A stretch of 64,000 nucleotides of DNA from contig NZ_AQFT02000001.1 in assembly GCF_000364225.2 (NCBI RefSeq), forward strand, positions 2,666,001 through 2,730,000. Reading direction: 5' to 3'. Under the pieces are notes generated by a model. The model did no database searches. It saw only the letters and a list, made by a program, of their open reading frames with translations, and was not told where the DNA came from. This document shows, piece by piece, positions 27,937 to 36,716 of this stretch. This DNA is from Eubacterium plexicaudatum ASF492. Lineage in GTDB: Bacteria; Bacillota; Clostridia; Lachnospirales; Lachnospiraceae. Position 1 is the first letter of the stretch. Each line of letters starts with the position of its first letter. A program made the position numbers and the translations under genes.

Positions 27937-28755
27937 ATGATTACAATTGCTATGAAATCCAAAGGTTGTGTAGATCGCAATTCCCTTTTATCCATCAACC
28001 ATTCACGCAGACAGGATGCCCTTTCTGCCGGCAGTATCAACACATTAAACAGGCCCGCAACGCAGCCGCGTCCCCGCACACAGCCGACAGGCAGCGTCGT
28101 TCCTCCTGTCCGCACGACTCCGTCTGCCGCTGTGCCGCCTGCCCGCACGACACCGCCTGCCAGTATCCCGGCCGCACCGGCCCGCCGGAAACTGCCGGCA
28201 TTTCAAAAACCGGTACAAAAAGGGCAAAAACTGCCGCTTTCGGCTGACGGCACCATCTCCGGCACCCTGAAAGCCTGTTTCGGCTGGAACACCTCCCATC
28301 CGGAATGCGATGCCGATGTCTCTGCTTTTCTGCTGGGCGCGGACGGCAAAGTACTTGGTGATTCCTGGTTCCTGTTTTACGGACAGACCGAAAGTCCGGA
28401 CAAAAGCTGTCATCTTCAGACACAATCGGGGACGGATCGTGAAGTCATTTGCATTGACTTTCAAAAACTTCATAAAAATGTAAAGAAAATTGTATTCGTG
28501 CTGACGATCAACGAAGCATTCACCAAACAGCTGCATTTCGGCATGATGCAGGACGCATACGTGCGTATTTTAAATGACCGCAATACGGAATGCGTCAGCT
28601 TCCGTATGAGCGAATATTATTCCAACGTTATATCTATGATGATCGGAGAGATTTACGAATATAACGGCAGCTGGAAATTTCATGCGGTTGGAAACGGCGT
28701 CGCAAAAGATCTGGCAGGACTTTGTGCCTTATATGGCGTAGAAGTAAGTGATTAG
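27937..28755 (+). CDS. Divergent TerD-domain protein with Pro/Ala/Thr-rich N-terminal region
   Basis: A 272-aa protein in two parts. Residues about 1-90 hold a basic start and a low-complexity Pro/Ala/Thr/Arg stretch (e.g. PPVRTTPSAAVPPARTTPPA). Residues about 95-270 are a TerD domain (VQKGQKLPL, then FGWNTSHPECDADVSAFLL, YNGSWKFHAVG). Compared with the three TerD genes at 32-34 kb, the acidic GDNLTGxGDGDDE calcium-binding stretch is replaced by a neutral one around CHLQTQSGTDREV, so calcium binding may be lost. AGGAGGCC precedes the ATG. It forms a pair with the AIM24 gene downstream and may be read through from treR. Confidence 0.88.
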   Translation: MITIAMKSKGCVDRNSLLSINHSRRQDALSAGSINTLNRPATQPRPRTQPTGSVVPPVRTTPSAAVPPARTTPPASIPAAPARRKLPAFQKPVQKGQKLPLSADGTISGTLKACFGWNTSHPECDADVSAFLLGADGKVLGDSWFLFYGQTESPDKSCHLQTQSGTDREVICIDFQKLHKNVKKIVFVLTINEAFTKQLHFGMMQDAYVRILNDRNTECVSFRMSEYYSNVISMMIGEIYEYNGSWKFHAVGNGVAKDLAGLCALYGVEVSD

Positions 28756-28768
28756 GAGGATTCCATCT

Positions 28769-29476
28769 ATGTTAACATTTGAAACAATCAATGAATTAAC
28801 GCTGAAAGTTACCAGCAGCGGCAACGATGTGCTGATTGCCAAAGCAGGTTCGTTTATCGCCGGAGACAGTGCAGGCGGAAAAAACTATAAATTCGAAAAA
28901 CTGCTGCTCGGACCGCAGAATAATTTTGCACAGGCTGCGCTTGGCTCCCTGATCCGACGTGTGACAGGAGAAAATATTCCGCTGATGAAAGTCATGCTAA
29001 ACGGCAAATCCACAACTTACTATGCGGTAGACAGCCAGCATGTAGTAATCTATAAACTGGCTCCGGGAGAAGTGATCTCGGTAGAATCCGAAAATATACT
29101 GGCTTTTACACAGGAATGTGATTATGAAGTGCGCTTTCTCGGCTGCGGCGTCTTATCTCAGAAAGGCTTTGCTACCACGCTGCTGACCGGACGCGGAAAC
29201 AATTCTTATGTCGCCGTATTATCCAACGGCAACCCGATTGTCCTGAGCAATGTCCAAAGCCGCAACACACTGTCGGTGGATCCGGATGCCGTAATCTGCT
29301 GGATCAGCCAGTCCGGTTACTGCGACCCGCAGATCAAGGCAGATATTAACTGGAAAACCTTTATCGGCCAGGCTTCCGGAGAATCTTACGCTTTTGAATG
29401 GAGCGGAAACCAGCCCGTATCGGTTATTTTGCAGCCAACCGAACGGCGGGGCGGGATTCAGCTTCGTATGGATTAA
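28769..29476 (+). CDS. AIM24 family protein
   Basis: A 235-aa protein beginning MLTFETINELTL, with the start at ATG 28769 chosen for AGGAGG at 28755-28760, a site that overlaps the TerD stop. Glycine-rich beta-strand repeats (IAKAGSFIAGD, FATTLLTGRGNNSYVAVL, LSVDPDAVICW) match the AIM24/TIGR00266 fold, a TRAP-like beta-sandwich. Bacterial members recur in Ter gene neighbourhoods; no biochemical activity is established. Overlap with the TerD gene's end implies translational coupling, so the two proteins probably act together. A strong terminator follows. Confidence 0.88.
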   Translation: MLTFETINELTLKVTSSGNDVLIAKAGSFIAGDSAGGKNYKFEKLLLGPQNNFAQAALGSLIRRVTGENIPLMKVMLNGKSTTYYAVDSQHVVIYKLAPGEVISVESENILAFTQECDYEVRFLGCGVLSQKGFATTLLTGRGNNSYVAVLSNGNPIVLSNVQSRNTLSVDPDAVICWISQSGYCDPQIKADINWKTFIGQASGESYAFEWSGNQPVSVILQPTERRGGIQLRMD

Positions 29477-29489
29477 AAATCCGCAAACT

Positions 29490-29525
29490 AATCGGATCCT
29501 GCCAAAAACACGGCAGGATCCGATT
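29490..29525. terminator. Bidirectional terminator between AIM24 and the Ca2+ ATPase
   Basis: Perfect 14-base arms AATCGGATCCTGCC (29490-29503) and its complement (29512-29525) with an 8-base loop, between convergent genes. Confidence 0.85.
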
Positions 29526-29542
29526 CATAACTTTTTCAGATT

Positions 29543-32206
29543 TTATTCTTTCCCACTTCCAACAACTGCTTTTCGAAGCAGGTCAACCGGAATCATCGTA
29601 GCGGCAAGAATCACAACCACAACCCATCCGGTAATGCCAAACGGCTCACAGCTGAACATATTTCCAATCCAGGTAAACAACGGGAATGGAATCAACGCAG
29701 CATTTACAATAAGCGCCTGTACGAGAATAATCGCAAAAAATACTTTCATAAATCCGGTATTTTCATTCAGTCCCTTAAATATTGCATACGAATCGTCTCT
29801 GACGTTAAATCCGTTAAACAACGCGCTGACAATAAACAGTACAAAATATCCGGTCAGATGCTGATCTTCGTTGGCAAATAAGCCTTTGAAAAACGGCAGC
29901 TTAAGATACAAAAAGCTCAGTACGGTAAGCCATGCGCCCATTGTCACAATCTGCGCCATCATCTTTTTGCTTACAATGCTTTCATCTCTGCGCCGCGGCT
30001 TTTCGGTCATATACTTTGCAAGCGCCGGCTCATTGCCAAGCATAATCGCGCCCAGACTGTCCATGACCAGATTGACAAACAGCAAATGTGTTACTTTCAG
30101 TGGTTCTTCCACACCAAAAAACGGTGCAATCGCACTGACAATAACCGCCGCCACATTGATAACAAGCTGGAACTTGCAGAATTTTAAAATATTGTGATAA
30201 ATCGTACGCCCATACCAGATCGCATCTTTAATGGATTTGAAATTGTCGTCCAAAATTACGATCTTTCCTGCTTCTTTTGCCGCTTCGGTACCGCTGCCCA
30301 TTGCAAAGCCCACGTCGGCACGCTTTAACGCCGGAGAGTCGTTGACACCGTCGCCTGTCATTCCAACGACCAGATTCATCTCCTGACACAGACGCACCAT
30401 TCTTGACTTATCCGTCGGCAGCGCTCTGGCAATGACACGGATATCCGGTATGATCTTTTTTACTTCCTCGTCGGACATTTCATTCAGCTGCGCAGATGAC
30501 AGCGCTTTGTCCTTTTCACTTTTTAAAAGTCCCGCATCTTTCGCAATGGCAACGGCTGTCTCCAACCGGTCACCCGTAATCATAACAACCTGAATGCCCG
30601 CTTCCTGCACCTGCCCGATCGCATCTCTTGCTTCCGGTCTTACGTCATCACGGATACCGACCAGACCGATGATGACAAGATCATCGTTAATCGCATTTTC
30701 CACGAGTGGTTTTTTCGAATAGCCAAACGCCAGAACGCGCATTGCTTTGGATGCAAGGTCGTCAATCTTTTTGTTTAAAGCCGTCTGGTCTATCGCTTTT
30801 TCATTGCCCTGTGCGTCCAGATAAGTGACTGCCTGTGCCAGCAGCTTCTCCGGTGCGCCTTTATAAAATGTTTTGCCCGCAGAATCAATTCTTGCCTGGC
30901 TGAATTTGTTGGCCGAATTAAATCCCTGGCTTGCTGTTACGACATATTCTTTGTTCGCATTGACCGCATTAAACGCTTCTTCTCCCATAAACTTCATCAG
31001 CGCCTGGTCCGTTGCATTTCCGCCGATGACTTTGTGCGAAGCGTCAAACAGTGACTGCGTATTTTTACCGATGGCCAGATCCATCATGTTTTTAATTTCC
31101 GTATGGCTGCCAAGTTCGGGAATCGGAATGGAACTGCCGTCTGCCGTAAAGAAATCCACGACTTCCAGCATCCCTTTCGTAATCGTACCGGTCTTGTCAC
31201 TGAACAGAATGTTCAAAGAACCTGCTGTCTCGATACCTTCTGCTTTTCTGACAAGTACATTGTGATCCAGCATTTTGCTCGTGTTCTGCATCAGCACGAG
31301 TGAAATCATAAGCGGCAGACCTTCCGGCACCGCACAGACAATAATAACTACCGCCAGTGAAACCGCCCGGATAATATCCTGAATCACAACCTGCGCGCCG
31401 TTGTCAAAATAGGCAGATACGCCTCCGGCTACCATAATAAAGTGCATGAAGTACAATACGGAAATCGCAATTGCCCCGATATAGCCGAATGTGGATATCT
31501 GCTTTGCCAGTTTTGCCAGCTTTACTTTCAGCGGGGAATCCGGTTCGTCTTCCTGCATTTCCTCCGCCATCTTGCCCATCATTGTCTTTAAGCCGACTTT
31601 TCTTACATCCAGTACGCCTTCTCCGTCAAATACAACCGCTCCGCGAAACAGCGAATGCGCATCTACAAACGTATCACCGGTAATATCTTCAGGAAGTGTA
31701 AAACTTTCCTCCGCTTCTGTCTTTTTACATTCTTCGGCTTCTCCGTTTAATGCGGAATTGTCCACACGTAAAGACCCTGAAACGAGAATACCGTCCGCAG
31801 GAATTTTATTTCCCGACTGCAGCAACACTTTATCTCCGGTTACGACATCATCCACATCGATCACCGTGACCACACCATTACGGTATACTTTACATTCGTC
31901 TTTTTTCGTACTGTCTTTTAATTCCCTGTACTTTGTATCACTTGCCACACCTGTTTTTGCCGACACGAAGGCTACGATCAGCACTGCCACAATGGTTCCG
32001 AGCGGTTCATAGATTTCCGCGTATCCAAAGAAAAACATGACGATCATAAGTGCCGCAATCGCCAGCAGTACCCTGATCATAGGGTCTTCAAATGTTTCCT
32101 TGAACTCGTCCCAGAAAGTCGTCGGTTCCGAATCCGGAATTTCATTGGATCCGTATTGTTTCCGCGACTCCTCCACCTCTTTATCTGTCAGCCCATTATA
32201 TTTCAT
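29543..32206 (-). CDS. P-type Ca2+-transporting ATPase
   Basis: An 887-aa P2-type pump that would expel Ca2+ using ATP. Visible are the cation N-terminal domain, the actuator motif NGEAEECKK, the ion-binding AVPEGLP in helix M4 (292-298), the phosphorylated Asp337 in SDKTGTITKG, the hinge TGDGVNDSPALKRADVG, and six C-terminal helices. GGAGGACAG precedes the ATG. It is the fourth gene of the terD operon, 114 bases after the last TerD gene, with no terminator between. No TerC gene is present in the window, so the pump may fill the membrane role that TerC has in other Ter operons. The AVPEGLP motif favours Ca2+ over Mg2+ or Na+, but this is an inference. Confidence 0.92.
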   Translation of the reverse strand: MKYNGLTDKEVEESRKQYGSNEIPDSEPTTFWDEFKETFEDPMIRVLLAIAALMIVMFFFGYAEIYEPLGTIVAVLIVAFVSAKTGVASDTKYRELKDSTKKDECKVYRNGVVTVIDVDDVVTGDKVLLQSGNKIPADGILVSGSLRVDNSALNGEAEECKKTEAEESFTLPEDITGDTFVDAHSLFRGAVVFDGEGVLDVRKVGLKTMMGKMAEEMQEDEPDSPLKVKLAKLAKQISTFGYIGAIAISVLYFMHFIMVAGGVSAYFDNGAQVVIQDIIRAVSLAVVIIVCAVPEGLPLMISLVLMQNTSKMLDHNVLVRKAEGIETAGSLNILFSDKTGTITKGMLEVVDFFTADGSSIPIPELGSHTEIKNMMDLAIGKNTQSLFDASHKVIGGNATDQALMKFMGEEAFNAVNANKEYVVTASQGFNSANKFSQARIDSAGKTFYKGAPEKLLAQAVTYLDAQGNEKAIDQTALNKKIDDLASKAMRVLAFGYSKKPLVENAINDDLVIIGLVGIRDDVRPEARDAIGQVQEAGIQVVMITGDRLETAVAIAKDAGLLKSEKDKALSSAQLNEMSDEEVKKIIPDIRVIARALPTDKSRMVRLCQEMNLVVGMTGDGVNDSPALKRADVGFAMGSGTEAAKEAGKIVILDDNFKSIKDAIWYGRTIYHNILKFCKFQLVINVAAVIVSAIAPFFGVEEPLKVTHLLFVNLVMDSLGAIMLGNEPALAKYMTEKPRRRDESIVSKKMMAQIVTMGAWLTVLSFLYLKLPFFKGLFANEDQHLTGYFVLFIVSALFNGFNVRDDSYAIFKGLNENTGFMKVFFAIILVQALIVNAALIPFPLFTWIGNMFSCEPFGITGWVVVVILAATMIPVDLLRKAVVGSGKE

Positions 32207-32320
32207 AAGTAATCTGTCCTCCAGTTGTTTTTAGCAGAACAATCGAAAGGTTGCTCTGAAAATTGTTTTTATTCGTTTTTATTATTCTTTCTAATCGGAC
32301 GCTTTTTATACATTTCTCTC

Positions 32321-32911
32321 TCAGATATACCGGTTCGCCAGTTCGCCCAGACCCGGATCCGTTGTGCCCTGTCCGACAGCGCTGAATTTCCATTCCCCGT
32401 TATGCCTGTAAACTTCTCCGAAAATCATGGCCGTCATACCGGAATAATCTTCGGTAAGATTGTATCTGCACATTTCTCCGTTATTTCTCTGATCAATCAG
32501 ACGGATAAACGCATTTTGAATCATTCCGAAATGCTGTTTGCGCTGCACGGCCTGATAAATATTCACTACGATCACAATACGGTCATATTCCGCCGGAATT
32601 TTTCCAAGGTCGACCAGTATCTGCTCATCATCACCGTCTCCGGCGCCTGTCAGGTTATCGCCCATATGCTGAATCGCGCCTGTCTTATGGCCCAGATTTC
32701 CAAAATAAATGATATCCGATTTATCACACAGCTTTCCGCTTTTCAACAGCAGCGCCGATGCGTCACAGTCTATCGGCTTTGGCTTTGGCGCAAAAAAACC
32801 GCCTTTTGCCTTCTGCGCCTCATCCCATCCAAGGCCAACCATCATTTTGGAAAGGCCTGCGTGCTCTTTTGATAAACTGACCTTCTGACCCTTTTGCAAA
32901 CTTACTGACAT
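32321..32911 (-). CDS. TerD family protein (third gene of operon)
   Basis: A 196-aa TerD protein starting at ATG 32911 after GGAAGGAGG. It keeps [15 protein letters not shown], the acidic loop that binds Ca2+ in studied TerD proteins, and ends with the family motif [15 protein letters not shown]. The first acidic strand is altered: where its neighbours read DFDLDAAAF it has PIDCDASALLL, and a KPKPK insertion precedes it. It is therefore the most diverged of the three tandem copies and may differ in metal affinity. Family roles are in stress resistance and phage or toxic-anion tolerance; the molecular function is unsettled. Confidence 0.93.
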   Translation of the reverse strand: MSVSLQKGQKVSLSKEHAGLSKMMVGLGWDEAQKAKGGFFAPKPKPIDCDASALLLKSGKLCDKSDIIYFGNLGHKTGAIQHMGDNLTGAGDGDDEQILVDLGKIPAEYDRIVIVVNIYQAVQRKQHFGMIQNAFIRLIDQRNNGEMCRYNLTEDYSGMTAMIFGEVYRHNGEWKFSAVGQGTTDPGLGELANRYI

Positions 32912-32944
32912 GAAACTGCCTCCTTCCGCATTCTTACAATCCAA

Positions 32945-33526
32945 TTAATCCACATCTACGCCATACTGTGCGCAAAGCGCTTTCAGCCCGCCCTGGTAAC
33001 CGCTGCCGATCGCATTGAATTTCCATTCGTTCCCGTTTTTATATACTTCTCCAAATACCGCTGCCGTCTCGATCGAAAAATCTTCCCCCAGGTCATAGCG
33101 CAGCATCTCTTCACCCGTATCTGCATTATAAATGCGGATAAACGCATTGTTGATCTGTCCGAAATTCTGGCGTCTTTGTTCCGGTTCATAAATGGTCACG
33201 GTAAAAGCAATCTTTGTAATATTTGCCGGCACTTTGGAAAGATCAATCTGAATCTGTTCGTCGTCGCCGTCTCCCGCACCGGTCAGATTGTCGCCCATAT
33301 GCCGTACGCTTCCCGACGGATGGTTCAGATTTCCATAAAACACAAAATCTTCCTGGCCGGATACTTTTCCCGTATCGGTCAGCAAAAATGCCGCCGCATC
33401 CAGATCAAAATCTCCTCCCGTATCAAACTGGTTCACATCCCATCCAAGGCCGACAACAACGTTTTTCAATCCCGGATTTCCTTTTGTAAGACTTACTTTT
33501 TGTCCTTTTTGCAAACTTACTGGCAT
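32945..33526 (-). CDS. TerD family protein (second gene of operon)
   Basis: A 193-aa protein starting at ATG 33526, with TAGGAGG upstream. It has both acidic elements intact: [13 protein letters not shown] and [15 protein letters not shown]. The C-terminal strand pair is [22 protein letters not shown]. It is closer to the first gene of the operon than to the third, consistent with tandem duplication. It corresponds to the YceC/D/E set of Bacillus subtilis. Eleven bases separate it from the preceding terD gene. Confidence 0.95.
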   Translation of the reverse strand: MPVSLQKGQKVSLTKGNPGLKNVVVGLGWDVNQFDTGGDFDLDAAAFLLTDTGKVSGQEDFVFYGNLNHPSGSVRHMGDNLTGAGDGDDEQIQIDLSKVPANITKIAFTVTIYEPEQRRQNFGQINNAFIRIYNADTGEEMLRYDLGEDFSIETAAVFGEVYKNGNEWKFNAIGSGYQGGLKALCAQYGVDVD

Positions 33527-33537
33527 ATTTTTTCCTC

Positions 33538-34119
33538 CTAAGCCGTCTCTATTCCATAATGTGCGCAAAGAGCCGCTAATCCACCCTGGAAACCGCTGCC
33601 AATTGCGTTAAACTTCCATTCGCCGTTATGCCGGTATAATTCTCCGACAACGACCGCTGTCTCAATGGAAAAATCTTCACCCAAATCATAACGGATCAGT
33701 TCCGTGCCCGTCGCTTCATCCACAATCCGGATAAAAGCATTGGAAACCTGTCCGAAATTCTGCCTTCTTACATCAGAATCGTAGATTGTAACGGTAAATG
33801 CCACTTTTTCCACATTCGCCGGAATTTTGACCAGATCAACCAGAATCTGCTCATCATCGCCGTCTCCGGAACCGGTCAGGTTATCGCCCATATGCTTTAC
33901 CGCTCCGCTTGTATGCTCCAGATTGCCGTAGAATACAAATTCCTTTTCCGTCGGACATTTTCCGTTCGCACCAATCATAAAAGCAGCTGCGTCCAAATCA
34001 AAATCCGCGCCGGAATCAAATGCATTCACATCCCATCCCAAGCCTACCATGATATTTTTCAGGCTTGGATTGCCTTTTGTCAGATCCACTTTCTGGCCTT
34101 TTGATAAATTAATCGGCAT
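33538..34119 (-). CDS. TerD family protein (first gene of operon)
   Basis: A 193-aa canonical TerD protein with [16 protein letters not shown] at the start, [14 protein letters not shown] and [15 protein letters not shown] as the two calcium-binding acidic elements, and [18 protein letters not shown] near the end. The ATG follows AGGAGGAAC. It opens a four-gene operon (three TerD, then the Ca2+ pump), so sensing and export of calcium are encoded together. The upstream 211-base spacer is shared with a divergent hybrid histidine kinase gene. Confidence 0.95.
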   Translation of the reverse strand: MPINLSKGQKVDLTKGNPSLKNIMVGLGWDVNAFDSGADFDLDAAAFMIGANGKCPTEKEFVFYGNLEHTSGAVKHMGDNLTGSGDGDDEQILVDLVKIPANVEKVAFTVTIYDSDVRRQNFGQVSNAFIRIVDEATGTELIRYDLGEDFSIETAVVVGELYRHNGEWKFNAIGSGFQGGLAALCAHYGIETA

Positions 34120-34166
34120 AATTAGTTCCTCCTAACAAATATATTTTATAAAAAATGTTAATAATC

Positions 34167-34195
34167 ATTGTAACACAGCCTGTTTCAGCTGTCAC
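34167..34195 (-). promoter_or_regulatory. Probable promoter of the terD operon
   Basis: Minus strand GTGACA (complement of 34190-34195), 17 bases, TACAAT (complement of 34167-34172), about 50 bases before the first TerD start. The rest of the 211-base divergent spacer is AT-rich; on the plus strand TATAAT (34285-34290) is a probable -10 for the kinase gene, without a good -35. Confidence 0.5.
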
Positions 34196-34331
34196 TAGAA
34201 ATCTCAGATTAAATCCGGTAAAAACGGTTTTTATAAAAATTTTTGCAAATCAAATGACACCGTTTCCTTTTTATGATACACTGATATAATATGGAAAAAT
34301 ACATCTGAAAGAATTCAGGGGGATTGTTAAT

Positions 34332-36536
34332 ATGAACGAACCAATCATAGATCAAAACCTGCTTGCATATATTCTATCCCTGTTCGGCATTCCTGGGAAT
34401 GCCGCTGCAGATACCGGCAACCTGCGTTCGGAACCGTCATCCGCACAGCCCGACTGGCGGCTGCGGACAGCCCGGAGTATCATCCGGTTCATGGACCGGA
34501 TGCCAGATGGTTTTTTAATCTACCACGCAGATCCGGCAGCTAAAATCATTTATGCGAATCTGGCGCTTTTGCATATCTGCCAATGTGATTCACCGGAAGA
34601 TTTTCGGAAACTGACCGGTAATTCTTTTCAGGGATTTGTGCATCCGGATGATGGAAACACCACAGAGCAAAGTATTCGCAATCAGATAACCCAAAACCGG
34701 TCCGGTCCGGATTATATAACATATCGAATCAAGCGGAAAGACGGGGCTGTCCGATGGATTGAAGATTACAGACATTTGATTCGTACGGATACGGGAGGGG
34801 AGCTTTTCTTTGTATTTATCAACGACGCAACTGAAAAAAACGAGTTTCTGCAAAAAGAATGGGCGCTGCAAAGGCAGATTGATCGCTACCATGCGGAAAT
34901 GAAGCTGATCAATCAGGAATACCTACGCCGGCTGGAAGTGATCGAAGGTCTCAGCATCCATTACGAGTCCATTCTGTATGCGGATCTGGAGCTGGATATC
35001 ATACAGCCTTACCGTCTGAGCAACCGGACGACTCTGCAGTTTGAAAACACGAACAAACCACGCAGCTTTTCCTGGTACATTTCCAATTATGTAAACGTAT
35101 GGGTCCACCCCGAAGACCGCAAATCGGTTACCGAACAGACCTCACCGGAATATATCCGCAGAAAACTGTCCGCTCAGAACACGTTTTACCTGAATTACAA
35201 GGTGATCAAAGATTCCGAAATCCAGTATTTGCAGCTTCGTATTGTCAATGTTACCGGAAGCAGCCAGGTTTCCCAGATTGTCATGGGATACCGCCGTGTC
35301 GACGACGAAATTCGAAAAGAAATGGAACAGAAACGCCTTTTGGAAGAAGCACTGACAAATGCAAATCTGGCCATTACCGCAAAAAATACATTTCTTTCCA
35401 ATATGTCGCATGACATGCGCACGCCTCTGAACGCTATTTTTGGTTTTACCGCCCTTGCCAGAGGCAATCTGTACGATCAGACCAGCCTGGAATATTACCT
35501 GAATAAAATCAGCTCTTCCGGCGAACAGCTGCTCGATCTGATTGACAAAGTACTGGAAATCGCATGGACAGGATCGGACGATATCCACATTACGGAGACC
35601 AAATGCAACCTGACCGAAATTCTGGAAACCGTCAGCCACGCATATCTGACGCTTGCGGAAGAAAAAAATATTACCATTACGTCGGACACATCCGGACTGA
35701 CGCACTGCGATATCTGCAGCGATCAGGACAAGCTGGAAAGATTTCTTTCTTATCTGACACATAACGCGGTAAAATACACGCCAAAAGGCGGCCATATTAC
35801 AATCCGTGCCACGGAATTAAACACTTTGCCGAACGACCATGCCGTATATCAGTTTGCAGTGGAAGACAATGGCATCGGAATCAGTCCGGAATTTATGGAA
35901 CGTATTTACGAACCCTTTGAACGGGAAAAAAATACAACGTACAGCGGGGTTATCGGTACCGGTCTCGGCCTGACGATTGTAAAAAACATCGTAACTGCCA
36001 TGGGCGGTACGATCGACGTAAAAAGCGCCATAGGAAAAGGTACCAGGTTCACCGTTACGCTCCGTCTGAAAACGCAGGTTCATCCGGTCTCATTCAATAT
36101 GAGCACCGATGATACGATTGCATATTTAACCGGTCATAAAATACTGTTGGTGGAAGATAACGAAATTAATCTTGAAATCGAAACAGCCATTCTCGAAGGA
36201 ATGGGCTTTCACGTTGATACGGCGGAAAATGGCAGAATTGCCGTAGAAATGATCAAAAAAGCAGCACCGGACGAATATGCCCTCGTTTTAATGGATATTC
36301 AGATGCCTGTCATGAACGGCAGGCAGGCTGCAAGAGCCATCCGTGGACTGAAAAATAACAACCTGGCACGCATTCCCATTATTGCACTGTCCGCAGACGC
36401 ATTTGAAAGCGACAAGCGCAAATCAATCGAAAGCGGCATGGATGCCCATCTGCCAAAACCGATTGATATACCGGTACTGCTGGAAACGATCGCAAAAACC
36501 ATTCAGATGCACAAATATCTGTATGGCGATGCCTGA
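34332..36536 (+). CDS. PAS-domain hybrid sensor histidine kinase with receiver domain
   Basis: A 734-aa cytoplasmic hybrid kinase; no membrane segment is seen. Order: PAS domain(s) (about 50-170 and a second PAS-like region to about 320), a short coiled region, HisKA with phospho-His360 in NMSHDMRTPLNAIF, HATPase with VEDNGIGI and GTGLGLTIV, and a C-terminal receiver (about 605-734) with phospho-Asp655 in VLMDIQMPVMNG. No separate response regulator or DNA-binding output is encoded next to it, so the signal must pass to an unlinked partner or be read at the receiver itself. It lies divergent from the terD operon, which makes it a candidate regulator of the Ter system by position only. A palindromic repeat follows its stop. 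Confidence 0.92.
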   Translation: MNEPIIDQNLLAYILSLFGIPGNAAADTGNLRSEPSSAQPDWRLRTARSIIRFMDRMPDGFLIYHADPAAKIIYANLALLHICQCDSPEDFRKLTGNSFQGFVHPDDGNTTEQSIRNQITQNRSGPDYITYRIKRKDGAVRWIEDYRHLIRTDTGGELFFVFINDATEKNEFLQKEWALQRQIDRYHAEMKLINQEYLRRLEVIEGLSIHYESILYADLELDIIQPYRLSNRTTLQFENTNKPRSFSWYISNYVNVWVHPEDRKSVTEQTSPEYIRRKLSAQNTFYLNYKVIKDSEIQYLQLRIVNVTGSSQVSQIVMGYRRVDDEIRKEMEQKRLLEEALTNANLAITAKNTFLSNMSHDMRTPLNAIFGFTALARGNLYDQTSLEYYLNKISSSGEQLLDLIDKVLEIAWTGSDDIHITETKCNLTEILETVSHAYLTLAEEKNITITSDTSGLTHCDICSDQDKLERFLSYLTHNAVKYTPKGGHITIRATELNTLPNDHAVYQFAVEDNGIGISPEFMERIYEPFEREKNTTYSGVIGTGLGLTIVKNIVTAMGGTIDVKSAIGKGTRFTVTLRLKTQVHPVSFNMSTDDTIAYLTGHKILLVEDNEINLEIETAILEGMGFHVDTAENGRIAVEMIKKAAPDEYALVLMDIQMPVMNGRQAARAIRGLKNNNLARIPIIALSADAFESDKRKSIESGMDAHLPKPIDIPVLLETIAKTIQMHKYLYGDA

Positions 36537-36550
36537 ATTTCAAACACGCT

Positions 36551-36716
36551 CTAGAGCGTGTTTGAAAAATGCTTTCTGTGAGATGTGCTTCACAGTTTGT
36601 GGAGAATTTATCCCAAATTTAGGAGTCATAGCGGGCTATGTTGACTAAATTTGGGATAAATTGTCCGCAAAGTGGGGAGTGCAGATCGCAGAAATGATTT
36701 TTCAAACACGCTCTAG
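36551..36716. repeat. 166-bp palindromic MITE-like repeat
   Basis: The element begins with CTAGAGCGTGTTTGAAAAAT (36551-36570) and ends with its exact complement (36697-36716). The whole unit is an imperfect palindrome centred near 36633 around GCGGGC, with long matched inner arms (TTTATCCCAAATTTAG and CTAAATTTGGGATAAA). CTAG at both ends resembles a target duplication. A further inverted copy of the outer 10 bases lies just to the left (36541-36550). No transposase is encoded, so it would be moved in trans. Its right end supplies the last codons and stop of the HAD gene. A related solo end lies at 42307-42342. Confidence 0.8.

Noticed and set aside
35142..35795. A 217-codon open frame antisense to the hybrid histidine kinase
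   Set aside because: It mirrors the kinase core coding region and has no start signal or recognisable domain.
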